Shown here in pieces: positions 27,513 to 36,983 of a stretch of 64,000 nt of DNA. The DNA comes from Methanosarcina horonobensis HB-1 = JCM 15518 (GTDB lineage: Archaea; Halobacteriota; Methanosarcinia; Methanosarcinales; Methanosarcinaceae), in assembly GCF_000970285.1 (NCBI RefSeq), contig NZ_CP009516.1, positions 3,017,036 to 3,081,035 on the forward strand, in the 5' to 3' direction. Both the position numbers and the translations under genes were made by a program. The notes under the pieces were generated by a model that did no database searches, was not told the origin of the DNA, and saw nothing but the letters and a program-made list of their open reading frames with translations. How positions within the stretch are numbered: position 1 is the stretch's first letter; the number at the start of each line of letters is the position of its first letter.

Positions 27513-28169
27513 TTATAGTCCAGGAGGAATCAGCACTTTATTGATTCCATGAATAACACCATTGCTTGCAATAATGTCAGGTTCGACAACGTTTGCGTTT
27601 CCGATGATTATTTCCTCACCTGTGATGTTTACAGGAATCATCTCGGATTGCACGGTAGTAAGCAACTGCCCGTCTTCAAGGTCCGATGCCATATATTCTC
27701 CCTCTACGACATGGTAAGTCAGCATAACGTTCAGGTCCTGATTGTCCTCACTGAGATTATTAAGTGTGCCTTCCGGAAGGGCATCAAAGGCTTCATTGGT
27801 AGGAGCAAAGACGGTATATGTCCCTTCGTTCAGGGTGTCTTCAAGCCCTGCATCCCTTACGATTGAAGCAAATGTAGTGTATCCTGCAGCCTCTGCAGTC
27901 TCAACAATTGTCTGGTTGTCTCCTCCGGTTTCGTTTTCACCAAGGGCTGGTTCTTCCTCACCCGGAATTATTCCTTCTTCCCCTCCAATAGGAGATTCCT
28001 CTTCCTGACCAGGTATTGCCCCTTCACCAGTCTCATTGTCAATAATGCTTGTCTCTTCTTCGCCCGCATCTTCACCTGCTGGTTCTTCTGCACAACCGGA
28101 AACGAAAAGCATTCCTGCTAAAAGCAACACTATCAGAAATCCAAGTTTCTTAATACTTTTTCCCCCCAT
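27513..28169 (-). CDS. Fasciclin (FAS1)-domain lipoprotein
   Basis: 218 residues from the ATG at 28167-28169; an in-frame TTG lies two codons upstream. A signal peptide ends in the lipobox FVSGC, so the mature protein is lipid-anchored. A low-complexity acidic linker (GEEE/PGEEE repeats, about 30-90) precedes one FAS1 domain (about 90-215) with TFASIVRDAGLEDTLN....TVFAPTNEAFDALP, the H-box (TYHVVEG) and NGVIHGINKVLIPP. FAS1 domains mediate adhesion and protein-protein contacts. The gene converges with cooSF but is separated by a terminator. Confidence 0.92.
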   Translation of the reverse strand: MGGKSIKKLGFLIVLLLAGMLFVSGCAEEPAGEDAGEEETSIIDNETGEGAIPGQEEESPIGGEEGIIPGEEEPALGENETGGDNQTIVETAEAAGYTTFASIVRDAGLEDTLNEGTYTVFAPTNEAFDALPEGTLNNLSEDNQDLNVMLTYHVVEGEYMASDLEDGQLLTTVQSEMIPVNITGEEIIIGNANVVEPDIIASNGVIHGINKVLIPPGL

Positions 28170-28919
28170 ATACAATTAAAAGATATACTCTATGACGTAT
28201 TTTTCATATCACATTATATGCTCTTTTTATATAATCTTATCTGTTTTTGGAAAAATGTTTCTTTTTAAAAAAACATCTATTTAAAAATAGTTTCTATTAA
28301 AAAATCTACTGGATATTCTCAAAAAAGATATATCCCATATACTGGCATTTCTTATCCAAATGGAGGTAGCCTGTAAACTCTCTGAAGCTGAATTATGATC
28401 CTCTCATTTAGATTATATTTGCAGATAAATCTCCAATCTGGCTTATTCATTAGAGCATCTTTTGATAGTCCTTATCAAGCTAATCGTTAAGTTGTAGAAA
28501 GAATTTTTCAGATTAAAACTAGTAGCTGTCCCCAGTTCGTAAGAAACTTATCATGTTTTCATATGAGTTTTTACCTGAGGAAAAGTAAGGTCTGAAAATA
28601 ATGATCTTATTACTTTCCGGGTGCAAAACACTACTAACGACGTTTTCTTAGAATATCAAACAGTTCTTCTGAATTGATGAGAATTACTCCTTTTGATGCA
28701 TTTGAGAGATTTATAGAACAACGAGTTTTAGCAAAAAGCTAGGAGAAAGTTCCTTCCAGAGGGAGGAAGTAGACTGATTGAACCTGTCATCTGATTGAAC
28801 CTGTCATTTCTCCTGCAAGTCAGAAGAAACATAAAACATTGTTAATACTTGCAGATATTAGCCTGATCAGACACATAAGGCAGGATTCAGGAGATGTATA
28901 AAGTGTGTAAGCTTCAAAG
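28170..28919. other. Intergenic region, about 750 nt
   Basis: AT-rich. A 16-nt phrase (TGATTGAACCTGTCAT) occurs twice, in near-tandem, around 28775-28808. Short frames read in several phases hint at a decayed gene, but I cannot name one. No RNA gene was recognised. Confidence 0.35.
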
Positions 28920-29259
28920 TTATGACTTGTGGTTCTTTTCTTCAAAATAATTTAATGTTACCGTTTCCGCATGCACATCACTACGAAAGGAAGAGAAATA
29001 TGCAAGGTTATGCCCGAAAGCTACAATCGCGCTTTCATCATCGACAATTATGCTTCCAACACTATAATCTACCGAATCTAGGGATTTCAAGGGCAAGTAC
29101 ATTTGTAATCCAGACATAAAGTTCGTCTATGTACCCGGAACAGAAGTCGTAAATTTGTGGCCAGTTTTTCCAGTTAATAATCTTTTCGCTCTTGGGACTA
29201 TTTTTAGAACTTGTTTCTTCCATTATCTCCTCATCCAGACTTCTGATGTCCTTTACCAT
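28920..29259 (-). pseudogene. Frameshifted hypothetical gene (two overlapping frames)
   Basis: A leftward frame starts at ATG 29259, with GAGAG about 9 nt upstream (MVKDIRSLDEEIMEE...), and runs to a stop at 29062. A second frame overlaps it from 29117 to 28920 and continues with protein-like sequence (LDSVDYSVGSIIVDDESAIVAFG). A single frameshift in the 56-nt overlap would join them into one product of about 110 residues. I do not recognise the family. It could instead be two unrelated chance frames. Confidence 0.35.
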
Positions 29260-29409
29260 AAGTTTTACTCTCTTCTAGCTAAAATAACATTTGATAATAC
29301 TTCGTTAGCTCTGAAAGGTTATTATAGTACACAAACAATCCTCTAGGTACAGAATTCTAACGCTTAACTATATAATTTATACTGCAAATCATCCTGATGG
29401 TGAAATATC

Positions 29410-29814
29410 ATGGTAAAGTTAAGCGAAGAAATGAAAACTGCTTTTTCAAAGGTAAAGATCTTCCCTGTTGCAACGGCTTCAAAAGAGGGAGTTCCTAACG
29501 TAGTACCCATAGGCTTCTGCCAGCTCGTAGATGATGGGACTATCTGGATTGCAGATAATTTTATGGTTAAATCTCTGGCAAACCTGGAAGAAAACCCGAA
29601 CCTTGCAATCTATGTGTGGGGTCCAGAGACAGGTGGTTGCTTCCAGATAAAAGGAAAAGCCACAATTATCCGTTCAGGCGAGAAATTTGATAAGATGAAA
29701 GTAATTGTGAACACCGCAAAACCAGGTCTTCCTGCAAAAACTCTCATAGAGGTAGCTATAAGCGAGGTATTCCAGTGTGCTCCAGGTCTTGCAGCTGGAA
29801 AGAAACTTCTGTGA
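29410..29814 (+). CDS. Pyridoxamine 5'-phosphate oxidase-like flavin-binding protein
   Basis: 134 residues with the split-barrel FMN-binding pattern: VATASKEGVPNVVPIG (residues 20-35), W.ADNFM.KSLANLEENPN, and A.YVWGPETGGCFQIKGKATI. Proteins of this size in methanogens are annotated as PNPOx-like flavoproteins; the substrate may be FMN, F420 or heme, and it is not evident here. The ATG follows GGTGAAATATC, a good ribosome binding site. It is a single-gene unit. Confidence 0.85.
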   Translation: MVKLSEEMKTAFSKVKIFPVATASKEGVPNVVPIGFCQLVDDGTIWIADNFMVKSLANLEENPNLAIYVWGPETGGCFQIKGKATIIRSGEKFDKMKVIVNTAKPGLPAKTLIEVAISEVFQCAPGLAAGKKLL

Positions 29815-29885
29815 AAAGGAAATACCTGAGTTCATAAAAACACTCTTTATATTATGAAACCGGTCAAATCAAATTGCACGCGGCC

Positions 29886-30116
29886 ACCCCACCCTAAAGG
29901 ATGGGGTATGCTTCGGGCCTCCCGCCCGGTTACTTGGGGACAGATGATTAAGTATCCTTTAACAAGGTTTCCTTAACACAAGTAATTGAAATTTTGGCCT
30001 CGGTTTCCTATCCGAATTACTATCTCTATCAAGGAAACTATGGTTTAGATATTTAAACAGAAATACGAAGGAGGGGGTCACTTCACCCCTACCTAAGGGA
30101 AGGGGTATTCGTGACC
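29886..30116. mobile_element. Possible IS200/IS605-derived mini-element bounded by two related hairpins
   Basis: Hairpin 1 (29886-29907) is ACCCCACC-CTAAA-GG-A-TGGGGT. Hairpin 2 (30076-30116) has outer arms GGTCAC/GTGACC and inner ACCCCT/AGGGGT with CC-TAA-GG. The two inner hairpins are nearly identical. Paired subterminal hairpins are typical of IS200/IS605 elements and their non-coding derivatives, and the interior (about 170 nt) has no convincing gene. Element ends are not proven. Confidence 0.4.
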
Positions 30117-30215
30117 TTCTGCGCTCCCTTAGTAATAAAACGAGTTTCGGAAAAAGATAAGTCTCTGAAAAGTATAGATGTACGTCAGAAGATACGAACA
30201 ATCAGGAGTGAGGAA

Positions 30216-30425
30216 ATGGTTGAAGATAAGGGAAAAACTCCTATTTTTTGTGAAAAACTCTGCATTGTCTGTAAAGGTGCAAGATCAGGCAACAGTGTCT
30301 GCAAATCTATCCAGAATCTTGAACTGAAAATCTTCGGGAAGAACGGCTGTATCTGGGGGGCGGCAAGGACAAAATATTACGGAGTTACTCCTGATAAAAA
30401 GCTTCCTGAAAAACTCAAAAAATGA
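30216..30425 (+). CDS. Small cysteine-rich protein, 69 aa
   Basis: It starts at ATG 30216, with GGAGTGAGGA directly upstream. A longer frame from 30111 runs through the hairpin and is not credible. The product has five cysteines (C12, C16, C19, C29, C45) in C-x3-C-x2-C-KGARSGN-x2-C and GKNGCIWGAARTKYYGV patterns, and ends DKKLPEKLKK. The CxxxCxxC spacing equals the radical SAM motif, but the protein is far too short for that fold. A metal- or Fe-S-binding small protein is more likely. The family is not recognised. Confidence 0.7.
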   Translation: MVEDKGKTPIFCEKLCIVCKGARSGNSVCKSIQNLELKIFGKNGCIWGAARTKYYGVTPDKKLPEKLKK

Positions 30426-30963
30426 GAAAAAGTCCATAGTTGAAGAATGAATTGAGGAAAGGCTGTAAATTGCCTGTTATTTTTATTGCTCCTATCTATT
30501 TTGTTAAGAATGCCTTTCCTATCTTCCCAACCTAGCTGTTGCTTTTTCTCTCATAAGATTATATTAATTTAATCTGAACTAGTCTTCAAAACTTCAGGAG
30601 TTTTCCCTCACATTTGGGATGAAAATCACTAATATGAAAGGGAATACTGAAATTGTCGAACAATCCTATCTCACTGCAAGAAATGTAATTGCTGGAAAAA
30701 CGTGAAAGAATGGTTTCTATAAATTATAAATCCAGACTAATAAAGATCGAAGGATAAAATTTAAGATTTTAATAGTGTTTATATAAGTTCACTCTTATTT
30801 TTTTCCTAAAATTGTTGAATTCAATAGAAGAAGTTAATGATATATATTTTTTAAATTTATTTAATATGTCTACTGACTCTTATATAGTTTCTATTCTTTT
30901 AATATTAAATAATATATTAACCTTCAAGCTCCTCTTTACTTCAAAGTCACTGGGGGTATCGCA
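30426..30963. other. Intergenic region, 538 nt, upstream of sensor kinase 1
   Basis: AT-rich promoter and leader region. It ends with GGGGGT at 30953-30958, which serves as the ribosome binding site for the following kinase. No other gene was seen. Confidence 0.4.
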
Positions 30964-33198
30964 ATAGATATTAGCAAGAAAGTTCTTATAATCACCCTCT
31001 TAATTTTTACAATTCTTACGGCCTCATTTACATTTACACATAACATGCAGCTTTCCAACTTTTTGGAGCTTGAACAGGCCGATACATTAGAGAATGTAGA
31101 GCGGGTGCAGAATGCTGTTGCTACAGAGCAGGGTTACCTTGACTATATTGTCCAGGACTGGGCCTGCTGGGACGATACCTACCAGTTTATTGAGGACAAA
31201 AATCAAGAGTACATAAATGTTGATCTGCAGAATCAAACACTTTCCGGGATTAATGTTAATGTTATGATTTTTGTTAATAGTACCGGGGAAGTGGTTTATG
31301 TAAAATCTGTGGATACCCAGACCGCAGAAGAAATACCTGTTCCCGAAGGACTTCTTGCAATGATAGAAGATGGAAGTCTTCTTACAAAAGAAGAGGATGA
31401 CCCAATAAGCGGTTTTGTTTTGCTTGATGAAGACCCCATGTTTATTGCATGCCACCCTATTCTCACAACAAAATACGAAGGACCTTCAAGGGGTACTCTC
31501 ATTTTCGGCAGATATTTTGACGATGATTTACTCGATTCTTTTAAGAAAGTTACCCGTTCTTCTCTTTTAATGTACAGGGCAGACGAAAAGATGCCTACGG
31601 ATTTTCAGACGAAAATCAAAAATTTTTCGGAAAATTCGGATAAAATAATGGTTGAACCGATAAATGAAGAGCAGATAGCAGGTTACTTCGGGTTAAAAGA
31701 CATAAAGGGTCATCTTGCTCTGCTTATCAGGGCTGATTTTCCAAGGGAACTCTATTTACACGGCGAAAAAACCCTTAACTACATGTATTTTTTTCTACTT
31801 TTGACAGGACTTATGACAGGAATCGGAGTCAAATTTGTGCTTGATAAATTATTTATTTCAAGATTAGTAGAAATCGACGATTTTGTTACAAAAGTCAGGT
31901 CGGAAAAAGACCTTTCCAAAAGGCTGTCACTGGAAGACGATGATGAACTCTATCGTCTCTCAAAAGAAATAAACGGGATGTTAAACGAAATTTATCTGGC
32001 AGAGCAGGAGTTAAAAGCTCAGGCACGTGAAAAGAAAGTCCTGCTGGACTCGCTCAACGAACTAACTGTCTTTATGGATCCCGAACTCAGAATCATCTGG
32101 GCAAACAAAGCTGCGCTTGAACACATGAAAATGGACCTCGAAGAGGCAATAGGAGTTTGCATTAAGGCTGTTCCGGGCATAAGTGGTTCTTTAGTTGAAT
32201 ATTTGCATGTCGAACAGATCTTTACTACAGGTGAGAAGAAATCAGGAGAATTTGTCGCAAAGGACGGAAAAGTCTGGTTTGCTCAGGCAATTCCTGTGCC
32301 TGATGAGCAGGGAAAAATCATAGGGATTCTCCAGACATGCAGGGATATTACTGAAAGAAAAGAAGCTGAGAGACTGCTTCATGAAAAGCAGATCGCAGAG
32401 GTTGCAAACCGCACCAAGAGTGAGTTTCTTGCAAATATGAGCCACGAACTAAGAACCCCGCTTAACTCAATAATAGGGTTCTCTGATCTGCTTCATGAAA
32501 AAGTATATGGGGAACTTAATGAAAAACAGACCAAAGCTGTAGGGAACATATCAAGGAGCGGAAAACATCTCCTGAGTCTGATTAATGATATTCTTGATCT
32601 CTCAAAAGTGGAAGCCGGAAAGCTCGAACTTAATTATAAAGAATTTGAGCTTATCAGCAAGCTTAAAACAATAAAAAATCTGCTATCTCCTATTGCAGAC
32701 AGGAAAAACATTGAGGTTAAAATTGCTGTGGATAAAGATCTTACTACCATTTGTGCTGATGATGCCCGTTTTGTTCAGATTTTGTATAATCTGCTGGATA
32801 ATGCCATAAAGTTCTCTCACGAAAACGGACTTGTGAAAATAGAGGCAAAAAAGAAAGGAGACCTGGTAGAAATAAAGGTTACAGACAATGGAATAGGGAT
32901 AAAAGCTGAAGACCAGTACAAACTCTTCAAGCCCTTCAGCCAGGTAGACTCTTTTTCCTCCAAAAAATTCCAGGGAACAGGACTTGGCCTATCGCTAGTT
33001 AAACAAATTGTTAACCTGCACGGAGGTTATGTATGGTTTAGTAGCAAAATAGGAGAAGGAAGTACCTTTGCCTTCACAATTCCGATAAAAGGAAATGACA
33101 GAAACGATGGCAACAACGAAGTAAAGCCACTTAATGATACAGAAACCGCCGAAAATCTGGAATCAGAAGGAAAAAATAAAAACATAAACCAGTTCTGA
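30964..33198 (+). CDS. CHASE4-HAMP-PAS sensor histidine kinase 1 (probable AUA start)
   Basis: The first ATG (31045) would begin after the first membrane helix. Upstream, the frame stays open, and the codons from ATA 30964 (IDISKKVLIITLLIFTILTASFT) match the N-terminus of kinase 2 (MDVSKKLLIVTFTMFALLTG). GGGGGT lies 6 nt before that ATA, and no ATG, GTG or TTG fits. Counting from 31045: CHASE4 domain about 20-235 (DWACWDDTYQF), TM2 about 245-265, HAMP about 268-325, PAS about 330-440, HisKA with phosphoacceptor H467 in NMSHELRTPLN, then HATPase with N585, DNGIG (614-618) and GTGLGLS. No receiver domain or response regulator is nearby. Confidence 0.85.
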   Translation: MDISKKVLIITLLIFTILTASFTFTHNMQLSNFLELEQADTLENVERVQNAVATEQGYLDYIVQDWACWDDTYQFIEDKNQEYINVDLQNQTLSGINVNVMIFVNSTGEVVYVKSVDTQTAEEIPVPEGLLAMIEDGSLLTKEEDDPISGFVLLDEDPMFIACHPILTTKYEGPSRGTLIFGRYFDDDLLDSFKKVTRSSLLMYRADEKMPTDFQTKIKNFSENSDKIMVEPINEEQIAGYFGLKDIKGHLALLIRADFPRELYLHGEKTLNYMYFFLLLTGLMTGIGVKFVLDKLFISRLVEIDDFVTKVRSEKDLSKRLSLEDDDELYRLSKEINGMLNEIYLAEQELKAQAREKKVLLDSLNELTVFMDPELRIIWANKAALEHMKMDLEEAIGVCIKAVPGISGSLVEYLHVEQIFTTGEKKSGEFVAKDGKVWFAQAIPVPDEQGKIIGILQTCRDITERKEAERLLHEKQIAEVANRTKSEFLANMSHELRTPLNSIIGFSDLLHEKVYGELNEKQTKAVGNISRSGKHLLSLINDILDLSKVEAGKLELNYKEFELISKLKTIKNLLSPIADRKNIEVKIAVDKDLTTICADDARFVQILYNLLDNAIKFSHENGLVKIEAKKKGDLVEIKVTDNGIGIKAEDQYKLFKPFSQVDSFSSKKFQGTGLGLSLVKQIVNLHGGYVWFSSKIGEGSTFAFTIPIKGNDRNDGNNEVKPLNDTETAENLESEGKNKNINQF

Positions 33199-33267
33199 TT
33201 GGAAATCCTTTAAATGAAAGCTTTTAATCTCGGTTTATTCTCAAACCAGAAATTTTTCCACTTTTAA

Positions 33268-33984
33268 TTAAAAAGTGGGCTCTTCAATTTCTTGACAGAA
33301 ATCAATACCTGGGCTCGCCGTTTCTATCTTATATATTTCTACTTTGTTTGCTTCCGTTCTATAAGCTTCTAACTCATATGGAGCCACTTTTCTCTGAAAA
33401 CTTAAAAGTTCTTTCAGAGTAAAAACAGCACACTTGTTTTTTCCTTTTCTGGATTCTTTTAGTTTGTCGTAATTAAAATAAAGATCATCATAACTTACTA
33501 CATGCCTGAACCATTCAATAGGAATAGGAAGACGGGACAAAAGCGGAATTGCAGATTCAAAATAGTTTCTGCAAATTTTTTTCCTTGATAACTGACACCA
33601 GTTATCTATCGTAAAATTTACTTTCCCAGCCTCAACCGTAAAAACAACAGGATAAATTTTGCAGATTATAGGTTTGAAATCTCGACATTCACATGCTTCA
33701 GTTTCCTTATTCAAAAAAGGACACAACTCTCCAAGTTTTAATACATGAATAAGAGTGCCGTCATCAGTTTTTAAAATGTCCAGATATTTGAGTTCGAATT
33801 CAGAAACGCTTATACCCATTTTCTTTGCCATGTATTCCTTTTCTCCAGGGAGCAGGGTTCCTATCTTATTGTGCTCGCAAGCCCCTCCGCATTTTTTGCA
33901 GACGTTAAAAGTATTCTGATTACCACCACTAAATGTCCTGTGAAAATTCTCATACATGTTCATGGGTATTTTTTTGAATATCAA
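33268..33984 (-). CDS. YkgJ-type CxxCxxxC zinc/iron-chelating protein
   Basis: 238 residues. The N-terminal CKKCGGAC (C29, C32, C36), CPFLN..T.AC.CRDFKPIICKIYP and a later CQLS...ICR follow the YkgJ-like family pattern of clustered cysteines, thought to bind Zn or Fe-S. It starts at TTG 33982-33984 with GAGG about 9 nt upstream; internal ATGs exist at codons 8 and 10. It lies between the two paralogous sensor kinases but on the opposite strand. Function is unknown; a redox or metal-linked role is inferred from the cysteines only. Confidence 0.75.
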   Translation of the reverse strand: MIFKKIPMNMYENFHRTFSGGNQNTFNVCKKCGGACEHNKIGTLLPGEKEYMAKKMGISVSEFELKYLDILKTDDGTLIHVLKLGELCPFLNKETEACECRDFKPIICKIYPVVFTVEAGKVNFTIDNWCQLSRKKICRNYFESAIPLLSRLPIPIEWFRHVVSYDDLYFNYDKLKESRKGKNKCAVFTLKELLSFQRKVAPYELEAYRTEANKVEIYKIETASPGIDFCQEIEEPTF

Positions 33985-34781
33985 TCTAAAAACCTCGGTT
34001 ATGTGAGACTGAGTTTATTGATTATATTTTTTTAAGTCATATTTACATCTATGCCTGAAGAATACATTTTTTGCCATTGTAGAAAAAAAATTAACAGGTT
34101 TGATTGCAAAAAAGAATGTCAATAAATTTATGGTCTCCTAACAAATAACTGAGTATAAAATATTTGCTATGCGAACATAACTTTTAACATAACTTTTCTG
34201 TAAATTGTAATTCAGTTATGTTAAAAAGTTATGTATAAAAAATACCTGTGCTCTTGAACGAAGAAACTAATGAGGCCAATTATGGACTTTTTTAACTTAT
34301 CTTTTACCGATTTGTAAATAATATGTTAAAAACATACCATTTATTATTGAGAAACTACAAACTCGAAAAATAATCTACACGCTAAAAGTATTATACTTTT
34401 ACATATTCTGCCCTGCAAACCTGAGTCTTCGCAAAAAATACCGTTATTTTATCCTGAATTCTTGTATTTACCGAAAGTATTGTAGTCAGGGCAGAAATTT
34501 TGTTTAATTTCGGTCAGCTTAAATGTACAGAGATCCGTCAACTGGATTAGAAGTACTATAATATATTTTTGCTGTTATACTTACAAAGTTAATTGGAGCG
34601 AAACTGACCTTGAGCAGAATAATCTGATCACAAAGAAATTTTAGTTTAACTTCGTAATCTTTATATATTTTTTGATTTTATTTTTAAGATAGATATCTGC
34701 ATTTTAGCTTTTATAGACAAATTTATGCTATCAGGTTGCAGGTATGGAGTTTTTATTTCCTGCAGCTTGTTGGTGATGTGT
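33985..34781. other. Divergent intergenic region, about 800 nt
   Basis: AT-rich promoter region for the YkgJ-type gene and sensor kinase 2. No gene or RNA was recognised. GGTGAT at 34772-34777 is the ribosome binding site of kinase 2. Confidence 0.4.
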
Positions 34782-36914
34782 ATGGATGTTAGCAAAAAAC
34801 TGTTAATAGTTACTTTCACAATGTTTGCTCTGTTAACCGGGCTTTTAATAGTAGCATCCCATACAATTCTGCTATCGAGTTTTTCCAATCTTGAAGCCCG
34901 GGATACTATCAAAAACACGGAAAAAATAGAACAGGCAATTGCCTGGGAGACTTTGTCTATCGACAGAACCGCAAGGGATTGGGCTTTCTGGGACGATACT
35001 TATGAGTTCGTAGATACCTTAAGCCCTAAATACATAGAGTCGAACCTGGACGACAGCACTCTTTATGATCTGGATCTCAATGTTATGCTTTTTATAAATA
35101 AGTCAGGGAAAGTTGTCTATCCGATGTCTGTTGATCTCATAAACGAGGCAAATGTTCCGGTTCCGACAGGAATTCTGGAGCAAATTGACAGTGGAGTTCT
35201 TACGACCCGGGAAAATGAGGATTATATACACGGAGTCATACTGCTTGAAGAAGGACCGATGCTTATCGTTGCTCGCCCCATTCTGTTAAGTCTCGAAGAA
35301 GGTCCTTATGCAGGAACTTTAATCCTTGGAAAATATATTGACAGTTCTTACATTGCTTCTCTTGAAGAACGTACTCAGTCTTCCCTATCACTCTATACTT
35401 TAGATACGGAAATGCCTCCGGACTTTAGGGATGTTTTTAATGAAGTTACCATTGAGGATACAACTGCTGTCAATATTCTTGGGGATGAAAGAGTAGCCGG
35501 GTATTTTGCATTGAGAGATACTACCGGGAAACCTGTAGCCATCTTGAGAGCTGATTATCCACGTGAACTCTATGCCCAGGGTACAAAGACTCTATTTTAT
35601 ATTTACGGTTTTCTACTAATTTGCGGAATGGTCATAGGAACCGCAACCAAGTTCAGTCTCGATCGTCTCCTTGTATCAAGGTTGATTGCTATTGACAGCT
35701 TCCTTGAAAAAGTAAAAAAGGAAAAAGATACCTCAAAGCGGCTGGAAATGGAAGGAGAAGATGAGATTCACAGGCTTTCAAAAGGTATCAACGAAATGCT
35801 TTCCAGCATCAGACTTGCCGAGCAGGAGCTTAAGGCAAGGGAGTATGAAAAAAAGTTTATTCTCGATTCTCTTGAAGAAATAGTGGTTCTAAGGGATCCG
35901 AACTTTAATATTCGCTGGGCAAACAAGACTGCCCTTAAAAATGGGGATCTGTTAACGGCTGAGGTTAAAGAACTGAAATCTGAAAAACCTCAAACTAAGA
36001 AGGCTATTTACCAGAAACTCCAGCAACCCCAGGCTCCCATCTGGACAGATCAGGAATTTACCTCTCCTGAGGGAAAGACCTGGCTTCTCAGGTCAAAACC
36101 CGTGTGTGACGAAGCCGGAAATACTATTGCAGTTCTGGAAACCGGAGTGGAAATAACGGAACGGAAGAAATATGAAACTGAACTCTTCCATGCAAAACAG
36201 GATGCAGAGGTTGCAAACCGTACCAAAAGCGACTTTCTTGCAAACATGAGCCATGAGCTACGAACTCCTCTAAATTCGATAATAGGATTCTCCGATCTTC
36301 TGTATGAAAAAATTTACGGAGGACTTAATGAAAGACAGGTTAAGGCTGTTGGGAATATATCCAGCAGCGGAAAACATCTGCTGAACTTGATCAATGAGAT
36401 CCTCGACCTCTCCAAAGTGGAAGCAGGAAGCTTTGAACTTCATTACAGCATGTTCTGGCTGGCTGAAGCATTTGCTGAAGTTCGGGATATGCTGTTTCCA
36501 TTTGCCGCTAGCAAAGGAATAAAAATAGAGCTTGAGATTGAAAATAGCCTCCCAAGAATTAATGGAGATAGGGAGAGGCTCACACAGGTTCTGAGCAACC
36601 TGATGACAAATGCAGTTAAATTCTCAAATGAAAACGGATGTGTAAGAGTAAAAGCATTGCAAAGCAACAACTTTATAAATATCACCGTATCCGATGAAGG
36701 AATAGGTATTGCGGCAGCCGACCATGATAAACTTTTCAAGCCTTTCAGCCAGATTGACTCTTCTTCGTCCAAAAAGTATCAGGGAACCGGACTTGGCCTT
36801 GCTCTTGTGAAAGAAATTGTTCAGCTTCACGGTGGCACCGTTTGGTTCAAAAGTGAAGTAGGAAAAGGAAGTACGTTTGGTTTTTCGATTCCTCTCTGCG
36901 GTAGAAATGAATAA
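34782..36914 (+). CDS. CHASE4-HAMP-PAS sensor histidine kinase 2
   Basis: 710 residues from ATG 34782, with GGTGAT 4 nt upstream; a longer frame from 34725 has no support. TM1 is at about 6-33, CHASE4 domain about 40-262 (DWAFWDDTYEF), TM2 about 270-290, HAMP about 293-350, and a short PAS-like domain about 355-465 (LDSLEEIVVLRDPNFNIRWANKTAL). HisKA has H491 in NMSHELRTPLN, then HATPase with N and G boxes and GTGLGLALVKE. It is closely related to kinase 1 through the whole length, most strongly in the kinase core, so the pair arose by duplication. The PAS region is the most divergent part. No cognate receiver is encoded nearby. Confidence 0.93.
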   Translation: MDVSKKLLIVTFTMFALLTGLLIVASHTILLSSFSNLEARDTIKNTEKIEQAIAWETLSIDRTARDWAFWDDTYEFVDTLSPKYIESNLDDSTLYDLDLNVMLFINKSGKVVYPMSVDLINEANVPVPTGILEQIDSGVLTTRENEDYIHGVILLEEGPMLIVARPILLSLEEGPYAGTLILGKYIDSSYIASLEERTQSSLSLYTLDTEMPPDFRDVFNEVTIEDTTAVNILGDERVAGYFALRDTTGKPVAILRADYPRELYAQGTKTLFYIYGFLLICGMVIGTATKFSLDRLLVSRLIAIDSFLEKVKKEKDTSKRLEMEGEDEIHRLSKGINEMLSSIRLAEQELKAREYEKKFILDSLEEIVVLRDPNFNIRWANKTALKNGDLLTAEVKELKSEKPQTKKAIYQKLQQPQAPIWTDQEFTSPEGKTWLLRSKPVCDEAGNTIAVLETGVEITERKKYETELFHAKQDAEVANRTKSDFLANMSHELRTPLNSIIGFSDLLYEKIYGGLNERQVKAVGNISSSGKHLLNLINEILDLSKVEAGSFELHYSMFWLAEAFAEVRDMLFPFAASKGIKIELEIENSLPRINGDRERLTQVLSNLMTNAVKFSNENGCVRVKALQSNNFINITVSDEGIGIAAADHDKLFKPFSQIDSSSSKKYQGTGLGLALVKEIVQLHGGTVWFKSEVGKGSTFGFSIPLCGRNE

Positions 36915-36983
36915 CCTCTAACTTATTTACAAACAGCATGGAATATAAATTATAGAAATATAAATATTATAGAGTCGGAAATA

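Noticed and set aside
29959-30201. Minus-strand 80-codon frame.
   Set aside because: It overlaps the hairpins of the possible mini-element, is Arg/Leu-rich without family features, and has no ribosome binding site.
30216-30425. Radical SAM enzyme suggested by CxxxCxxC.
   Set aside because: The protein has only 69 residues and no barrel; the spacing is coincidental to that family.
30111-30425. Longer version of the small Cys-rich protein.
   Set aside because: The extra N-terminus is encoded by the end of the hairpin region and a good ribosome binding site lies just before 30216.
34661-34918. Minus-strand frame at the start of kinase 2.
   Set aside because: It is a shadow of the kinase gene and its promoter.
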